DNA from: Mesocentrotus franciscanus | Taxonomy: Eukaryota; Echinodermata; Echinoidea; Camarodonta; Strongylocentrotidae | Reading direction: 5' to 3' | NCBI GenBank assembly: GCA_037976565.1 | Contig: CP137672.1 | Span: forward strand, 35,232,737-35,296,736 | DNA: 64,000 nucleotides | Shown: positions 33,862 to 44,713 of the stretch, piece after piece | How positions within the stretch are numbered: position 1 is the first letter of the stretch | Layout: each line of letters opens with the position of its first letter | Made by a program: the position numbers and the translations under genes | The notes under the pieces: generated by a model | The model's input: only the letters and a program-made list of their open reading frames with translations | What the model was told of the DNA's origin: nothing | Database searches by the model: none

Positions 33862-34365
33862 CGTTTTTCCGAAGGTTCGTATTTCCGAAGTTTCATAATT
33901 CCGAATGTCCGTAATTTCGAAGCTTTATTATTCCGAAGGTTCGTATTTCCAAAAATGAAATAGGGTTCATAATTCCGAAGGTTCGTATTTCCGAAAATGA
34001 AATAAGGTTCGTAATTCCAAAAATGAAATAGGGTTCGTAATTCCGAAAATGAAATAGGGTTCGTAATTCCGAAAATGAAATAGGGTTCGTAATTCCGAAA
34101 ATGAAATAGGGTTCGTAATTCCGAAAATGAAATAAGGTTCATATTTCCGAAAATGAAAAGGGGTTCATAATTCCGAAAATGAAAAGAGTTCATTATTCCG
34201 AAGGTTCGTATTTCCGAAAATGAAAAAGGGTTCATAATTCTGAAAATGAAAAGGGGTTCAAAATTCCGAAAATGAAAAAGGGTTCATAAATCTGAAAATA
34301 AAAAAAGGGTTAATAATTTCGAAAATGAAATAGGGTTCATATTTCCGAAAATGAAATAAGGTACC
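33862..34365. repeat. 24-25-bp minisatellite (GTTCGTAATTCCGAAAATGA family)
   Basis: About 18 tandem copies of a unit with TTCCGAAAATGAAATA and GGTTCGTAATT, more homogeneous in the centre. The open minus-strand frame of 129 codons is just this repeat translated. It is absent from units 1 and 3. Confidence 0.85.
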
Positions 34366-34589
34366 TAAAAATGAGGGAAGTGAGGACCGTAACGATTGGG
34401 CCGCCCCCGCCTCTCCATATCAAGGGTCCAAAAAAAGGGAGAGAGATAAAAGGGGAAAAGAAAACTATTACTGAATAAGAACCAGTGAATTATGCGGCCG
34501 CCGGAAAATCCATTTTTCCTTTTGTTATTCTTTGTTTTTATTCTTCTATCATTTCCTCTTTCTATCTTCTTTTCCTTATTCTTTGTTTA

Positions 34590-34640
34590 TATATTTATAT
34601 ATTATATTATATTATATATTATATTATATATTTTTCTCCT
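34590..34640. repeat. TATAT microsatellite
   Basis: Uninterrupted TA/TAT-type simple sequence inside the unit 2-specific insertion. Confidence 0.8.
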
Positions 34641-34759
34641 TCTATCTTTCCTTATGTTAGGCTACTGTTTGTATTTATTCTTTATTCTTCTTTCATTTCC
34701 TCTTTCTATCTACAACATAACATCAGGAATAAAAAATATATCTGGCGGCAAAGATCTGG

Positions 34760-34945
34760 TGACAACCATCCTCTAGGACAACTACCCCCGTAACAACTAT
34801 CCTAGGGGGTAGTTGTCTGGGGGTAATTGTCGGGGGTAGATGTCCTAGGGGGTAGTTGTCCTAGGGGAAAGTTGTCCTAGGGGGTAGATGTCCGGGGGGA
34901 GTTGTCCTAGGGGTAGTCGTCCTAGAGGGTGGTTACCCTACAGGT
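34760..34945. repeat. ~20-bp minisatellite (AGTTGTCCTAGGGGG family)
   Basis: About nine degenerate tandem copies of a unit with GTAGTTGTCC and TAGGGGG. The left edge is in inverted orientation (GACAACTACCCCC), so a hairpin is possible. Confidence 0.8.
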
Positions 34946-35085
34946 TAGTTGTCCGGATACGCATATCATATAATTATATCTTACCATATCATAATCATTT
35001 CATATAGTATATGTACCGTTGATATTAAACACCCGCTTATATTTGCCCGGGGTGGGGTCACTCTCATGCACAAGTGCTACCCACC

Positions 35086-35350
35086 CGTGTCCATCACCCG
35101 TGTCCATCAATCTCTGAAATGGACACTAATGGCGTATCGCACCTTTTCTGAAATGACCCTAATGGCGTATGTATCGCACACGTCGAAACCTGTGAACCTC
35201 CTTTTTTAAAGAAAAGTCGAAATCTCTGAACCTGAAAAGGGTACCTTTTTTGTGGTTTTTGTGCGACCAGTGCTTGAAAAACACCCCTTTTAAAGTAAAA
35301 CGTCGACGACGCCGTAAAGCTGAAAAGACACCTTTTCTGGACACGGGTGC
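35086..35350. mobile_element. MITE-like element with 34-bp minisatellite (unit 2 copy)
   Basis: Counterpart of 21509-21826. It has only about two 34-bp copies and ends in the same inverted TGGACACGGGTG. The left-end word CACCCGTGTCCAT is duplicated in tandem here. Confidence 0.55.
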
Positions 35351-35429
35351 GTAGCCAGTCATGTTGGGAGTGACGCCCCCCCCCCGGATATTTGCATGCA
35401 TGAACAGACTCCACCAGGTCAAGGACCAG

Positions 35430-35655
35430 GGCAGTGAATCATAAAAGACCATTATATACCCACTACACAAGAAATGCTGATAAATTCCATCATTGGAATG
35501 CCTTCTTCCAATATAATAAACAATTCTTTTCGTTATGTTGGTCCTAAAATTTGGAATTCCCTATTTGCTTTTTTACAGTCTGTTCATTTTAACAATTTAT
35601 TCAAAAGACTTAACAAGAAACATCTTCTCTCTTTTTATATTGCATAATTTATTTT
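35430..35655 (+). pseudogene. LINE 3' fragment (RT C-terminus, unit 2 copy)
   Basis: Counterpart of 21890-22238, with the same RNADKFHHW-type sequence carrying extra indels. Its 3' UTR is split by the MITE at 35657-36217 and resumes at 36218. Confidence 0.65.
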
Positions 35656-35656
35656 G

Positions 35657-36217
35657 AAGGGACAGTTGAGTTCTTGTTTAAGACTGCAAACGCCTTCAAA
35701 GTGCATTGTTATTGCTCTTATTCTTATTTATGACATATCTAGAGCCTTTTTAGAACCTAAAATTGCTATGAATGTAATTTTAGACCCCAAAATGTGTGAA
35801 TTTAGATTGAATACGATCATACTAATTCAGCTCCACTTTCAAAAAAATATGGTGACCGTTAATTAATTAATTAACTAATTATAACAATACACGGGCCGGC
35901 TGGTTGTGCGTATTTTAACCAACACGAAAAAGCCAACAAAAAGCCAATATTGCTTTGGCTGGAATAAAAACGTATAAGGCGCTATTTCGTTTTGCAACGG
36001 CTGATTCAAAATTACCGAATATTTGTGGGGCACCACAAATATTAGAAATGGATATATTTATGGATATTTCAGCCGTCTCTGAACTGATTTAGATCAAACA
36101 AAGATGATTTTATCATTTAAATTGTATATTCTTTTAAATTTGACACTCAGATTTTCATTATCCAACAACAAAAATATTTTGTGTAGCGCCCTCTGCAACA
36201 AAACTCAACTATCCCTT
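35657..36217. mobile_element. 561-bp MITE private to unit 2
   Basis: The ends are inverted: AAGGGACAGTTGAGTTCTTG at the left and, read inward from the right, AAGGGATAGTTGAGTTTTG. Units 1 and 3 show the empty site (TTTATTTTAAGACTACATC at about 22112 and 55618). No coding capacity. The exact target duplication is ambiguous. Confidence 0.75.
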
Positions 36218-36389
36218 TTAGACTACATCTCTCACATCAAAATAAAATCCCCACTTTTTTCTAAGCACAGGCCTATATTATTATTACTTGTGCGCCTGGT
36301 GCATTCAATTGTCAATAATAACAATAATGGTGGCTTCTTATAAAAGCGCACCAGGTCCGTCAGGCATGACGCCCATGGCGCTATACATG

Positions 36390-36795
36390 CAAAGCCTTAA
36401 AGAGAAGGTTGAGTTCTGGGAAGAGGTGAAAAATAATTTGTGAGCGTTATCATTGTTATTATGCAAGTGTGGAAGAACATCAGATAAAAAAATGTTCCCT
36501 GAAAAGCATGGCTCTTCAAATGCTTTCATATTCTAAATAAACAACATAAATATGTAACAACATAAAAATCGGGACGGATTTTTATGCCACATGTTCGTGT
36601 AGCCCCATATACATCTTTTTGTGTACAGTGCTTGTAACTTTACTAAGACTGAGCCGAATTTCTTATCATTTTGATGATTCCAGAACCTTGCAGTACACAC
36701 CAATACTTGTATGCGAGATGATCAACCTTTTCTGATTGATTCCACACCGTTTCTTTCACAATGCAATCGCATAACCAGAACTCAATTATATCTTT
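36390..36795. other. Unit 2-specific filler at the THAP junction
   Basis: Occupies the same position as the 4 kb THAP segment in unit 1 (22288-26310) but is unrelated to it. In unit 3 the two flanks are joined directly (about 55795). Nothing recognisable is seen in it. Confidence 0.5.
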
Positions 36796-36799
36796 AATG

Positions 36800-37064
36800 G
36801 CTTTTACGTATGCACCATTTTCCATTATATTGTAAAGCAAATCAAAGTGTAATACGCCGATATAGTGCACAGGGCCTGATAAGTTAAGGGATATCCGGGG
36901 GAAATCGTTATGAATTTGTTTAGCTGCCTACCACTGGCGTTAAATAGGGATAGCTAGGCTAAGCTCAGCTCTCTGTCTTCATCTACTCAAGCTCACTCTG
37001 GTCCAGAACCCTAAAGCCGTGTCTTTCAGTTTCGGATGTTGATGTTAAAGGTTGCTCCACAGAG
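36800..37064 (+). other. Conserved segment ending in a splice donor (unit 2): possible 5' noncoding exon
   Basis: Counterpart of 26310-26789. The donor CACAGAG|GTAAGT is preserved at 37064/37065, although surrounding sequence has diverged. The distance to the NAT copy 2 acceptor is about 9 kb because the RTE element lies between. Confidence 0.35.
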
Positions 37065-37869
37065 GTAAGTTATTATATCTGATTGATACACGTCTTTAAA
37101 AACCAACCACAGTCAAACCTGCATTTATTAAGGCCACCGAAGGGAACTTAACAGAAAAAATAGCCACTGAGACAGGTGGCCTTTCTAAAGATGCACGTTA
37201 CACAGCACACGTTTCTCTCTCGAGGGAGGAAAATACATGGCCACAATACACAGGTGGCCTTTATAGAGAGATGGCCACTAAGACAGGTTTGATTATACAC
37301 AAAACATACTGCAACGTAGTCTTTGATGACAGCATGGGCGTACTACGTAGTATGTAATTATATAGTAGGCATGTATGCCTACTAATGGTGAGGGGGCGCA
37401 AAGGCCGGTTGTGCCTCCCCTGGATCCGCCAATGCTATAGTTTAAAAATAAACTTTGATTGTGCCCCCCTTTGGACGAAAAGTGCTCACATCAGCATGTT
37501 TTAAGCTTTGTTTGGGCTGGCTTTAGTCCCCCTTTGGGCAAAACGGCAAAAGAAAATGCTGATGAACCTTTTTAGGATTAATGCGCCCCCCCCCCTCCTT
37601 TCGGTAAATCCTGGATCCACCCTGCTCTATTGTTACTATTTTTATAAATATTTTTTATAAATATTGACGCGTTTTGTTTTGTTTGTTTTGAAATAAGTCT
37701 ATTTTTGTACTCTAATACTGTTTGTGTAAAACTCATCGCACATGTTGACATGTTTTGTTTTTATTGTTTTGAAATAAAATAAACTGTTCCTAATTGACTT
37801 CAGTCTGCTGCTGTCGTTACTTATTACAAAGCTCATTAATTAGAATTGGGTACATTCCTTCGCAGGAAA

Positions 37870-38510
37870 TTCGTCATTTGAAGGGGGCTTGGGGGGGGGG
37901 GGCAGTTGCCCCCCCAAATAAAATTCAAACGTGGTTTATTTCTAATTCGATACCAGTGATTTACAAAATTTGCTGAAATGGCATGATTTTTACCTGAGCT
38001 TCCGGGGGCCACGCTCCCTGGACCCCACCAAGGGCCCTAAGGTGTACCTCTGAATGCTCATCTGAACGTAATTAAATGCCTAAAACCCCTGAGCTTCCGG
38101 GGCGCCACCCCTGGACCCCATTAGGGCCCTTAGGCGAGACCCCTGAGCTTCTGGGGGCTCCGCCCCCTGAACCATATTCCAATTAGTGACCTGCCAGTGT
38201 CACAAATAAGGTATTAAAATATGCTCATCTGACCATCATTAAATATGCCTAAAAGCCCTGAGCTTCCAGGGGCCCTACAGCGGGCCCCTGAATGCTCATC
38301 TGACCGTAATTAAATGCCCCAAACCCCTGAGCTTCATGGGGATCCACCCCTCGACCCCCGCAGGGGCTTTGTCCCTGGACCCCACGCCAATTTATGCTCG
38401 TAAATACTTTAGGCGGGGCCTGCATGTAACATCTAAGAGTGGTGGTGATGCGGATTTTTGTTCTGCCCCCAAAAAAAAAAAAAAAACATTTTTGTTCATT
38501 ACGCCACTGC
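37870..38510. repeat. Inverted counterpart of the CAGG-ended tandem-repeat element
   Basis: Reads as the reverse complement of parts of 28718-29680, including the AAGCTCAGGGG blocks, the CGGATTTTT/CTCATTA end and the AATTCGAT...AAACCACG flank. It is fragmented and reordered; a piece related to 2455-2585 precedes it at 37740-37878. Confidence 0.55.
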
Positions 38511-38682
38511 ATGCAGTCTGGCCAGTTCGTTGAAGCCAGTCTGGCCAGTTCGTTGAAGATCTAACAAACTGCTACCGTAGTGCCGTTGACGAGTACAGCC
38601 AGCGACGTGCACGGGCGGGAGGACTGTTGATATTTTCACTACTTCTACATTCAGCAGTTGCTTCCCCTACTGACAACACGCT

Positions 38683-40884
38683 TTGCCAGCGCGTCAGTAT
38701 ATGGCAAAAACCCTCATGACAATTATGGAGAGAAAACTTAAAGGAGGCCGTAAAGCCCATGGCCATAACGGGCGCAACACTCAGAGTTGCAAATTGACCA
38801 GTAAACGCATGAAAGAGGATTCTTTTGATGATATGTTGCAGTCAAAGCCAAATGGAAGCTGTAAGATGGATGGATGCAATAAAACTGGCCAAACAGAAAA
38901 ATCTGAACTAAATATTTGTACATACAATGTTAGAACCTTGAGAACCGAGGAAAGTGTAGAAAGTTTGTTGGATCAACTAGAGGGATTCAAATGGGACGTC
39001 ATTGGGCTTGCTGAAACGAAGAGACAAGGAGAAGGATTGACAGAACTTAAAGGAGGCACATGGCTCTACAACAGGGGAAAACAGAGGATGACAAAAATGC
39101 AAAAGGAATTGGATTTCTAATCCATACCAAATGTAAGGACTATGTGAAAGAAGTTAAAAGCTATTCAAACAGGGTAGCTGCCATGAAAATACAATTGACG
39201 GGAAAGGATGAAATGTGCATCATACAAGTTTATGCACCCACAAGTGATTATGATGATATAATAGTGGAGGACTTCTATGAAGATATCAATAAGGCCATTA
39301 TAGACAATTCGGGTACCTACACAGTTCTTATGGGTGACTTCAATGCAAAAATTGGACAATGTGAAAAAGGGAAGAAAATATCATGGGATCATTTAGTTAC
39401 GGAGAAAGAAACAGGAGAGGTGAAAGGATGATAGAACTTGCAATGGAACATAAACTTAAAGTGACCAATACATACTTTAAGAAACACAAGAGTCGTTACT
39501 GGACCTGGGAGAGTCCAAATGGAGTTACTAAAAACCAGATAGATTTCATACTAAAGCCCCAGTCCCATATAAAGCCGGACCAGCACGGACGAGCACGGAC
39601 CACTCCGGACCATCCCAGACCATGGTCTGGGGTGATCCGGGATGGTCCGGGATGTTTTGTTCAAAAAATCGCAACCGCCGACCGTCTCCCCGACCCAACA
39701 CGGTACCACTACGGACCGCCCTGGACCGTCCGGGCATAGCCCCGGCAGCAGTACAGATCATTCCAGACCCAGCACGGAGCCGCCACGGACCGTCCCGGAC
39801 CACCCCGGTGCCAACACGGTGCCAACACGGATGACACCGGACCATCCCGGTGCCAACACGGATCATCCCTAAACGCCCCGGTGCCAACACGGATCGCCCC
39901 GTGCTGGTCCGTGCTGGTCCAGGGTGATCCGTGTCGCCACCGTGCTGGGTCCGAGATCATCCGTAGGGGCGCCGGGGTGATCCGGGGTCAATAACTCACT
40001 CCCGGACTGCCACGGATCAACACGGACCGCCCCGGCGCCACTACGGATGACCCCGTGTGTGTGTGTGATTGGGTTTTTACAGACGTGTATCAATCAGATA
40101 TGATTATTTACGTCTGGGGACCGACCTTTAACGTCACCATCCCTACCGTCACCATCCCGGACCCAGCACGGTGGCTACACGGATCACCCCGGATCAAACT
40201 ATTGTCCCGGACCGTCCCGGACCACCCCGGCAGTTTTTGACCGTCAAAAACATCCGGGGTCGACTCCCGGACCGCCCAGGACCATCCAGGACCACCCCGG
40301 TGCCAACACGGTGTCAACACGGACCGAATCCCGGATCACCCCGGATGGGGTCCGGGATGGTCCGGGACGGTCCGGGACGTATATGGGACTGTAGCTTTAG
40401 TAACCAGCGAGGGATAGTCAAGAACTGTGAAGTCATCACCAATGTAGACATTGCAAGTGATCACAGAATGGTCAGAGTCAATATAAGCATCAACAAGAAA
40501 CTAGCCAGGCTTAGATTCATTCAAAATAAAAGGAAGACACGGATTAACATCATGAAGCTGAAGGAAAAGAAAGAAGAATTCCAACTAAAGCTTCACAACC
40601 GCTTTAATGGATTAGAGTTGGAGGATATGGACATTGAGGAGCGATGCGATATGGTGACATCAGCAATACTAGAAGATGCCAAATCTGTAGCCCCAACTGA
40701 GAAAAGAAAGATAGTAAGATCGGAAGAGGACAAAGAAATAGAAAAACTAGATCAAAGAAGAAAGGAAATACGATTGAAAGAATCAAAGACAACAACAGAA
40801 AAAGTGGAGTATGCAGAAATAGTGAAATTGGTGAAAAGAAACGACGCCAAAGGAAAAGAAGAAAAACTTATAAACTCATTTTAG
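38683..40884 (+). pseudogene. RTE endonuclease region, interrupted
   Basis: Pieces in order: 38683-39120 with the APE start NICTYNVRTLR and LAETKRQGEG; 39060-39431 with YAPTSDYDD and MGDFNAKIG; 39383-39550 with NTYFKKHKSRYWTW and NQIDFI; then, after the insertion, 40401-40884 with ASDHRMV, the terminal SDH catalytic motif, and a Lys/Glu-rich linker. Frame changes are needed between the first pieces. Confidence 0.85.
39551..40400. mobile_element. GC-rich TIR element made of CGGACC-type repeats, nested in the RTE LINE
   Basis: The ends are inverted: CTAAAGCCCCAGTCCCATAT at 39551 and, read inward from 40400, CTAAAGCTACAGTCCCATAT. Everything between is built from short GC-rich words (CGGACCA, CCCGGACC, GTGCCAACACGG, GGTCCGGGA) in both orientations. 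It splits the endonuclease domain between its NQIDFI and SDH motifs. No coding capacity; the target duplication is unclear because the insertion point is palindromic (CTAAAG/CTTTAG). Confidence 0.8.
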
Positions 40885-40925
40885 AGACTCTAGAAAGCGG
40901 AAGGGGACCAAAAACAATTCAAAAG

Positions 40926-42587
40926 ATGGAATGCAAAAAGTCAAGAATGAGCAAATTGAAGCAAAAGGATGGAAATATAACTTCTGAGAGATCGGAGCTA
41001 CTAGAAATATGCGCTGATTTCTACCAGGAACTTTATGGTTCAACGAAAAAACAACAGAAGTATCATAAAGATATCTCATCCAGAAACTCAAACATACCGC
41101 CAATACTGCAAAGAGAAGTTGAGGAAGCTGTAAACAGTATGAAGGACAACAAAGCACCGGGAAATGACGAAATAACAAGTGATATAAGGAGGGGAGGAGA
41201 CAATTACACAGTTACTGAAACTATTTAACCAGATATTGGAAAAGCAACAGATTCCAACCACTTGGAAAGAGGCAAAAATAATTCTTTTATACAAGAAAGG
41301 TGACAAAGCTGATGTAAAAAACTATCGCCCAATCAGCCTTCTATCTCATCTGTACAAGATCTTCACCAAAGTAATCCAAAATAAAATCAAAGATATATTG
41401 GACACAAATCAACCCAGAGAACAAGCAGGGTTTAGAGTTGGATTCTCAACAACAGACCACCTACAAGCTATAAATCAACTCATTGAGAAGGCAAATGAGT
41501 ACCAACTTCACCTATGCCTTGGATTTGTGGACTACCAGAAGGCGTTCGATTCCATCGAACACACAGACATGTTTGATGCCCTACGAAAGATTAACATTGA
41601 AGAAGGGTATGTGAGCATCCTGGAAGATATTTACACCAACGCAGTAGCCAGAATTCACATTGATAATGATGTATCAAGGGAGGTCAAGATTCAGAGGGGA
41701 GTACGACAGGGAGACACATTATCTCCAAAGATATTTACAGCCACTATAGAGGAAGTATTTAAAAAGTCGCATTTAAAGGGAGGAGTTAACACTGATGGAG
41801 AAACACTTACTGATCTCAGATTCGCTGATGATGTGGCCTTGATCTCAACATCAATCAAAGACTTGGAAGACCAGCTGACAGGTCTCAACAGGGAGAGCAA
41901 ACTTATTGGCTTAACTATGCACAAAGATAAAACTAAATATATGACAAACTATGACACAGATGAAAACATCGAGATAGAAGATCGAACGATAGAGAGAGTG
42001 AGCGATTACAAATATCTGGGACAAACTTTGAAAATGGAAGAAACCACAAAAGAAGAAGTTATGATGAGAGTAAAAGCAGGATGGATGAACTTTGGAAGAT
42101 ACAAAGACATGTTGACCGATAAAAACATACCCATGTCACTAAGAAGAAGAATGTTCAACCAATGCATTCTAACAACTATGACATATGGATCAGAAACATG
42201 GTCATTGACAAAGGATCTAGAACAGAAGCTTGTGACTACTCAACGAGCCATGGAGAGAAAGATGTCGCATTTATCTCTGCGAGACAAAATCAATCACAAA
42301 GTCATACGCCAGAAAACAAAGGTTAAAGACATCATGGAGAAAGTCAGAGAATCAAAGTGGAGATGGGCTGGGCATGTATAGCAAGACTTCAGGACAATAG
42401 ATGGACAAATCGTTTAACAGAATGGCAACCAAGGACGGGAAAGAGAAGAAGAGGAAGGCAGAAGAGAAGATGGAGAGATGACCTAACATCATACATGGGA
42501 ACGGCCACTTGGACTAGGACAGCTAGAGACAGAAGAGAATGGAAATGTTATGAGGAGGGCTTTGTCCAACGTCTGGATGAACTATAG
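40926..42587 (+). pseudogene. RTE reverse transcriptase region (frame-broken)
   Basis: 40926-41228 carries the RT lead-in (VEEAVNSMKDNKAPGNDEI). 41236-42381 (381 codons) is a largely intact RT with KNYRPISLLSHLYK, GFVDYQKAFDSIEH, RGVRQGDTLSPKIF and the catalytic FADD box near 41822-41833. 42357-42587 holds the C-terminal tail (GRQKRRWRDDLTSYMG ... WKCYEEGFVQ), diagnostic of this LINE type. Two single-base frame breaks separate the parts. Confidence 0.87.
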
Positions 42588-42610
42588 CCTGATAGATAGA
42601 TAGATGCAGT

Positions 42611-43456
42611 AACATAATAGCTGCGATCACCTTCGCTTAACTTGGGGGAAAAAATCAAACCTGTTACCCCCTCAAAACATGGTCATGAGAACAAATATAC
42701 GTCACTTTCATAACATTTCAATATAACCAAATCAACATGCAAAGTTGACTCATTTTAAAATTTTCTCGCTCAAAGTGTCATTTTCGTGCGACGAAAAGAT
42801 GACCGCGCTCAGGAATTTTGCAATCTTAATATTTTGCAAAAGTCATGAATATTCACTAGCAAAAAATGCCTCTGTGTAGAAAATGAATAGGAACAAGTGG
42901 GTCAGATCAAAGTATGTCAGGTAGGTCAGAAAGAAGTGGTACAGTATAAAATGGAAATACCCAATCTACGATGAGATCTCCGGGATAGGCTGCATAGCCC
43001 TTTGGATATTACAAGTAGAAGAAGAAGAAGAAAAACCCGACACACGATTCACTGCTTAACCCTATCTAGCCTGGGGGCTTCTCTAAAGCCCCTCCCCGCC
43101 CCCACTTCTCTACGTTTCGCGATAATTTTTTAACGCAAAAAAAATCTTGCGCTGGAATGTTATGACTTTATTCTTCCGGGTCTTGCGCATCTTTTGAAAC
43201 AAATTTTTCGAAAATCGGACCGACCATTACAAAGTCATGTGACCTTTTGTCTTTGCATGTCAGCCCGAAAATCGCTCATTTTTGTGATTGTGTACAAAAC
43301 ATATGGAAATATCATTTTTCCAAAAAAGAGATAAATTATTGGTTATTTGGTCTTGTTTATAGTTAAGTTGTTTGTTTTGGGGGTCAAAATAGTTGAATTA
43401 TAGTTAGAAATGAAATAAAATGACAAAAACAATTAACAAGGGAAACGCTCTCGGCG
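42611..43456. other. Noncoding sequence between the RTE element and the next MITE
   Basis: Part of this (42980-43070, with TGGATATTACAAGTAGAAG and a GAA-rich tail) is shared with 30640-30700 and 59640-59700 and looks like a LINE 3' tail. The rest is unit 2-specific AT-rich sequence with nothing recognisable. Confidence 0.5.
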
Positions 43457-44100
43457 GTCTCGCCTGCATTACGCAATTCGATATGATGAAAAATTGAGGT
43501 TGGGACATTATTTATAGGCAGGGTGGCCCATTAACCAGGCCCCCAAATATGAAATCCTCTGAATATAATCAGCAGTTTGAAGTGAATTTTGACTAAGAAT
43601 CATCAGAAGAATTATTTACTATAATTTGTACCAAGATTGATAACTTTCATAAAATATGAACAAATAACAAAAATGGATTTATTAATTCTCATATTAATTT
43701 GTGAAACATAATCCAAGTCTACTGACCTAAAATGACCTTTGACCTTGTCTTTGTGACCTGGAATTTGTGTCATATGATTTGATTCATGGACTTTGAACAA
43801 ACACTTTTGAAATTATGCTGAAAATTCAAATGACCTGAAATTCTACTCACATGATTGGGAATACTTGATAATCCTTTACTTTAAGTTTCATTGAATAAGA
43901 ACTTATACCTTCAAAATTGTATTAAAAATTTAAAAACTTAACCTCAGGTTACGTTTTTTTATGATGATGCCACAACATAGTCTAAGTTTGTTGACCTGAA
44001 ATGACCTTTGACCTTGACGTTGTGACCTGAAATTCTACTCACATTTCATTTCCGCGGAGCAATTATGCCTATGTCTCGCTTTTTGCTACGCAGGCGAGAC
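43457..44100. mobile_element. ~640-bp MITE with TGACCTTTGACCT motifs
   Basis: Inverted ends GTCTCGCCTGC (43457-43467) and GCAGGCGAGAC (44090-44100). It contains two tandem-like blocks, each with TGACCTTTGACCT (43733-43745 and 44002-44014), which is a perfect direct repeat with 1-bp spacing of the nuclear-receptor half site. Absent from units 1 and 3. No clean target duplication is visible. Confidence 0.6.
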
Positions 44101-44517
44101 AAAAACATAAGTTAAAAAACAAAGAAATACATAATTAAAAAAACAAAGAAATATATAAGAAATTATCAAAACAATAGATAACATAAGGAACAACCTGGCT
44201 CTTCGAATATTTTTGTTGTATTATTATTCCAAATGGTCTAAAGAGTATATGCAATGAAAAGGAATGTTTAAATATGAAGAATGTATGATTTATGGGTAAA
44301 ACACTGGTCATAGTCTTGAGTTTCAAGCAATGGAAATCGTTCTTTGAGATTATGACACTGAACTAATGGAACTGTCCTAGAAAGGATCTACCCGGAAGAC
44401 AGAATATACTATTCAAATTAGTTTTCACTATGAAATGGACCTTGGAGTGTCTTTGAATGGTATAAAAATCTCTCGATTATCATTATATGCGAACAACTTT
44501 ATTACAAAATATGTTAA

Positions 44518-44709
44518 AGCCCCACTGTACGTACTAATCGTAGCTACTTGCTCCTTCTATATAGAAAACAATGCCTAAGCGGTGCCTGTTGGTCCCCCAT
44601 GATCCTCTTTTTCTTATGTTAATTGAGAGCTGAGTTGATGAGATAACCACCTGTCAGTGACCACGATAATCCCTGTAATCCCTCCTGGCCAAACTAGTGC
44701 AGAGGGGCT
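44518..44709. mobile_element. 192-bp TTAA-flanked MITE
   Basis: The ends are inverted: AGCCCCACTGTAC and, from the right, AGCCCCTCTGCAC. TTAA flanks both sides (44514-44517 and 44710-44713). Units 1 and 3 have the empty site, ATATGTTAATAATACAATG, at about 30765 and 60125. Related old copies are at 17163-17358 and 54087-54282. Confidence 0.82.
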
Positions 44710-44713
44710 TTAA

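Larger units (their letters stand above)
38518..42603 (+). mobile_element. Full-length RTE-like LINE
   Basis: Starts with a tandem pair of GCCAGTCTGGCCAGTTCG-type repeats and ends in GATAGATAGATA, a short simple-repeat tail as in RTE elements. A perfect 7-bp duplication ATGCAGT flanks it (38511-38517 and 42604-42610). It encodes an APE-type endonuclease and RT in one direction, with several frame breaks and an 850-bp TIR insertion in the endonuclease. It sits in the region upstream of NAT copy 2. Confidence 0.85.

Noticed and set aside
33862..34365. CRISPR-like regular array
   Set aside because: The 24-25-bp units are contiguous with no unique spacers and lie in animal DNA; this is a minisatellite.
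39546..40093. Overlapping open frames rich in Pro, Asp, Gly and Arg
   Set aside because: They are products of the GC-rich CGGACC repeats inside the TIR element, open in several frames at once.
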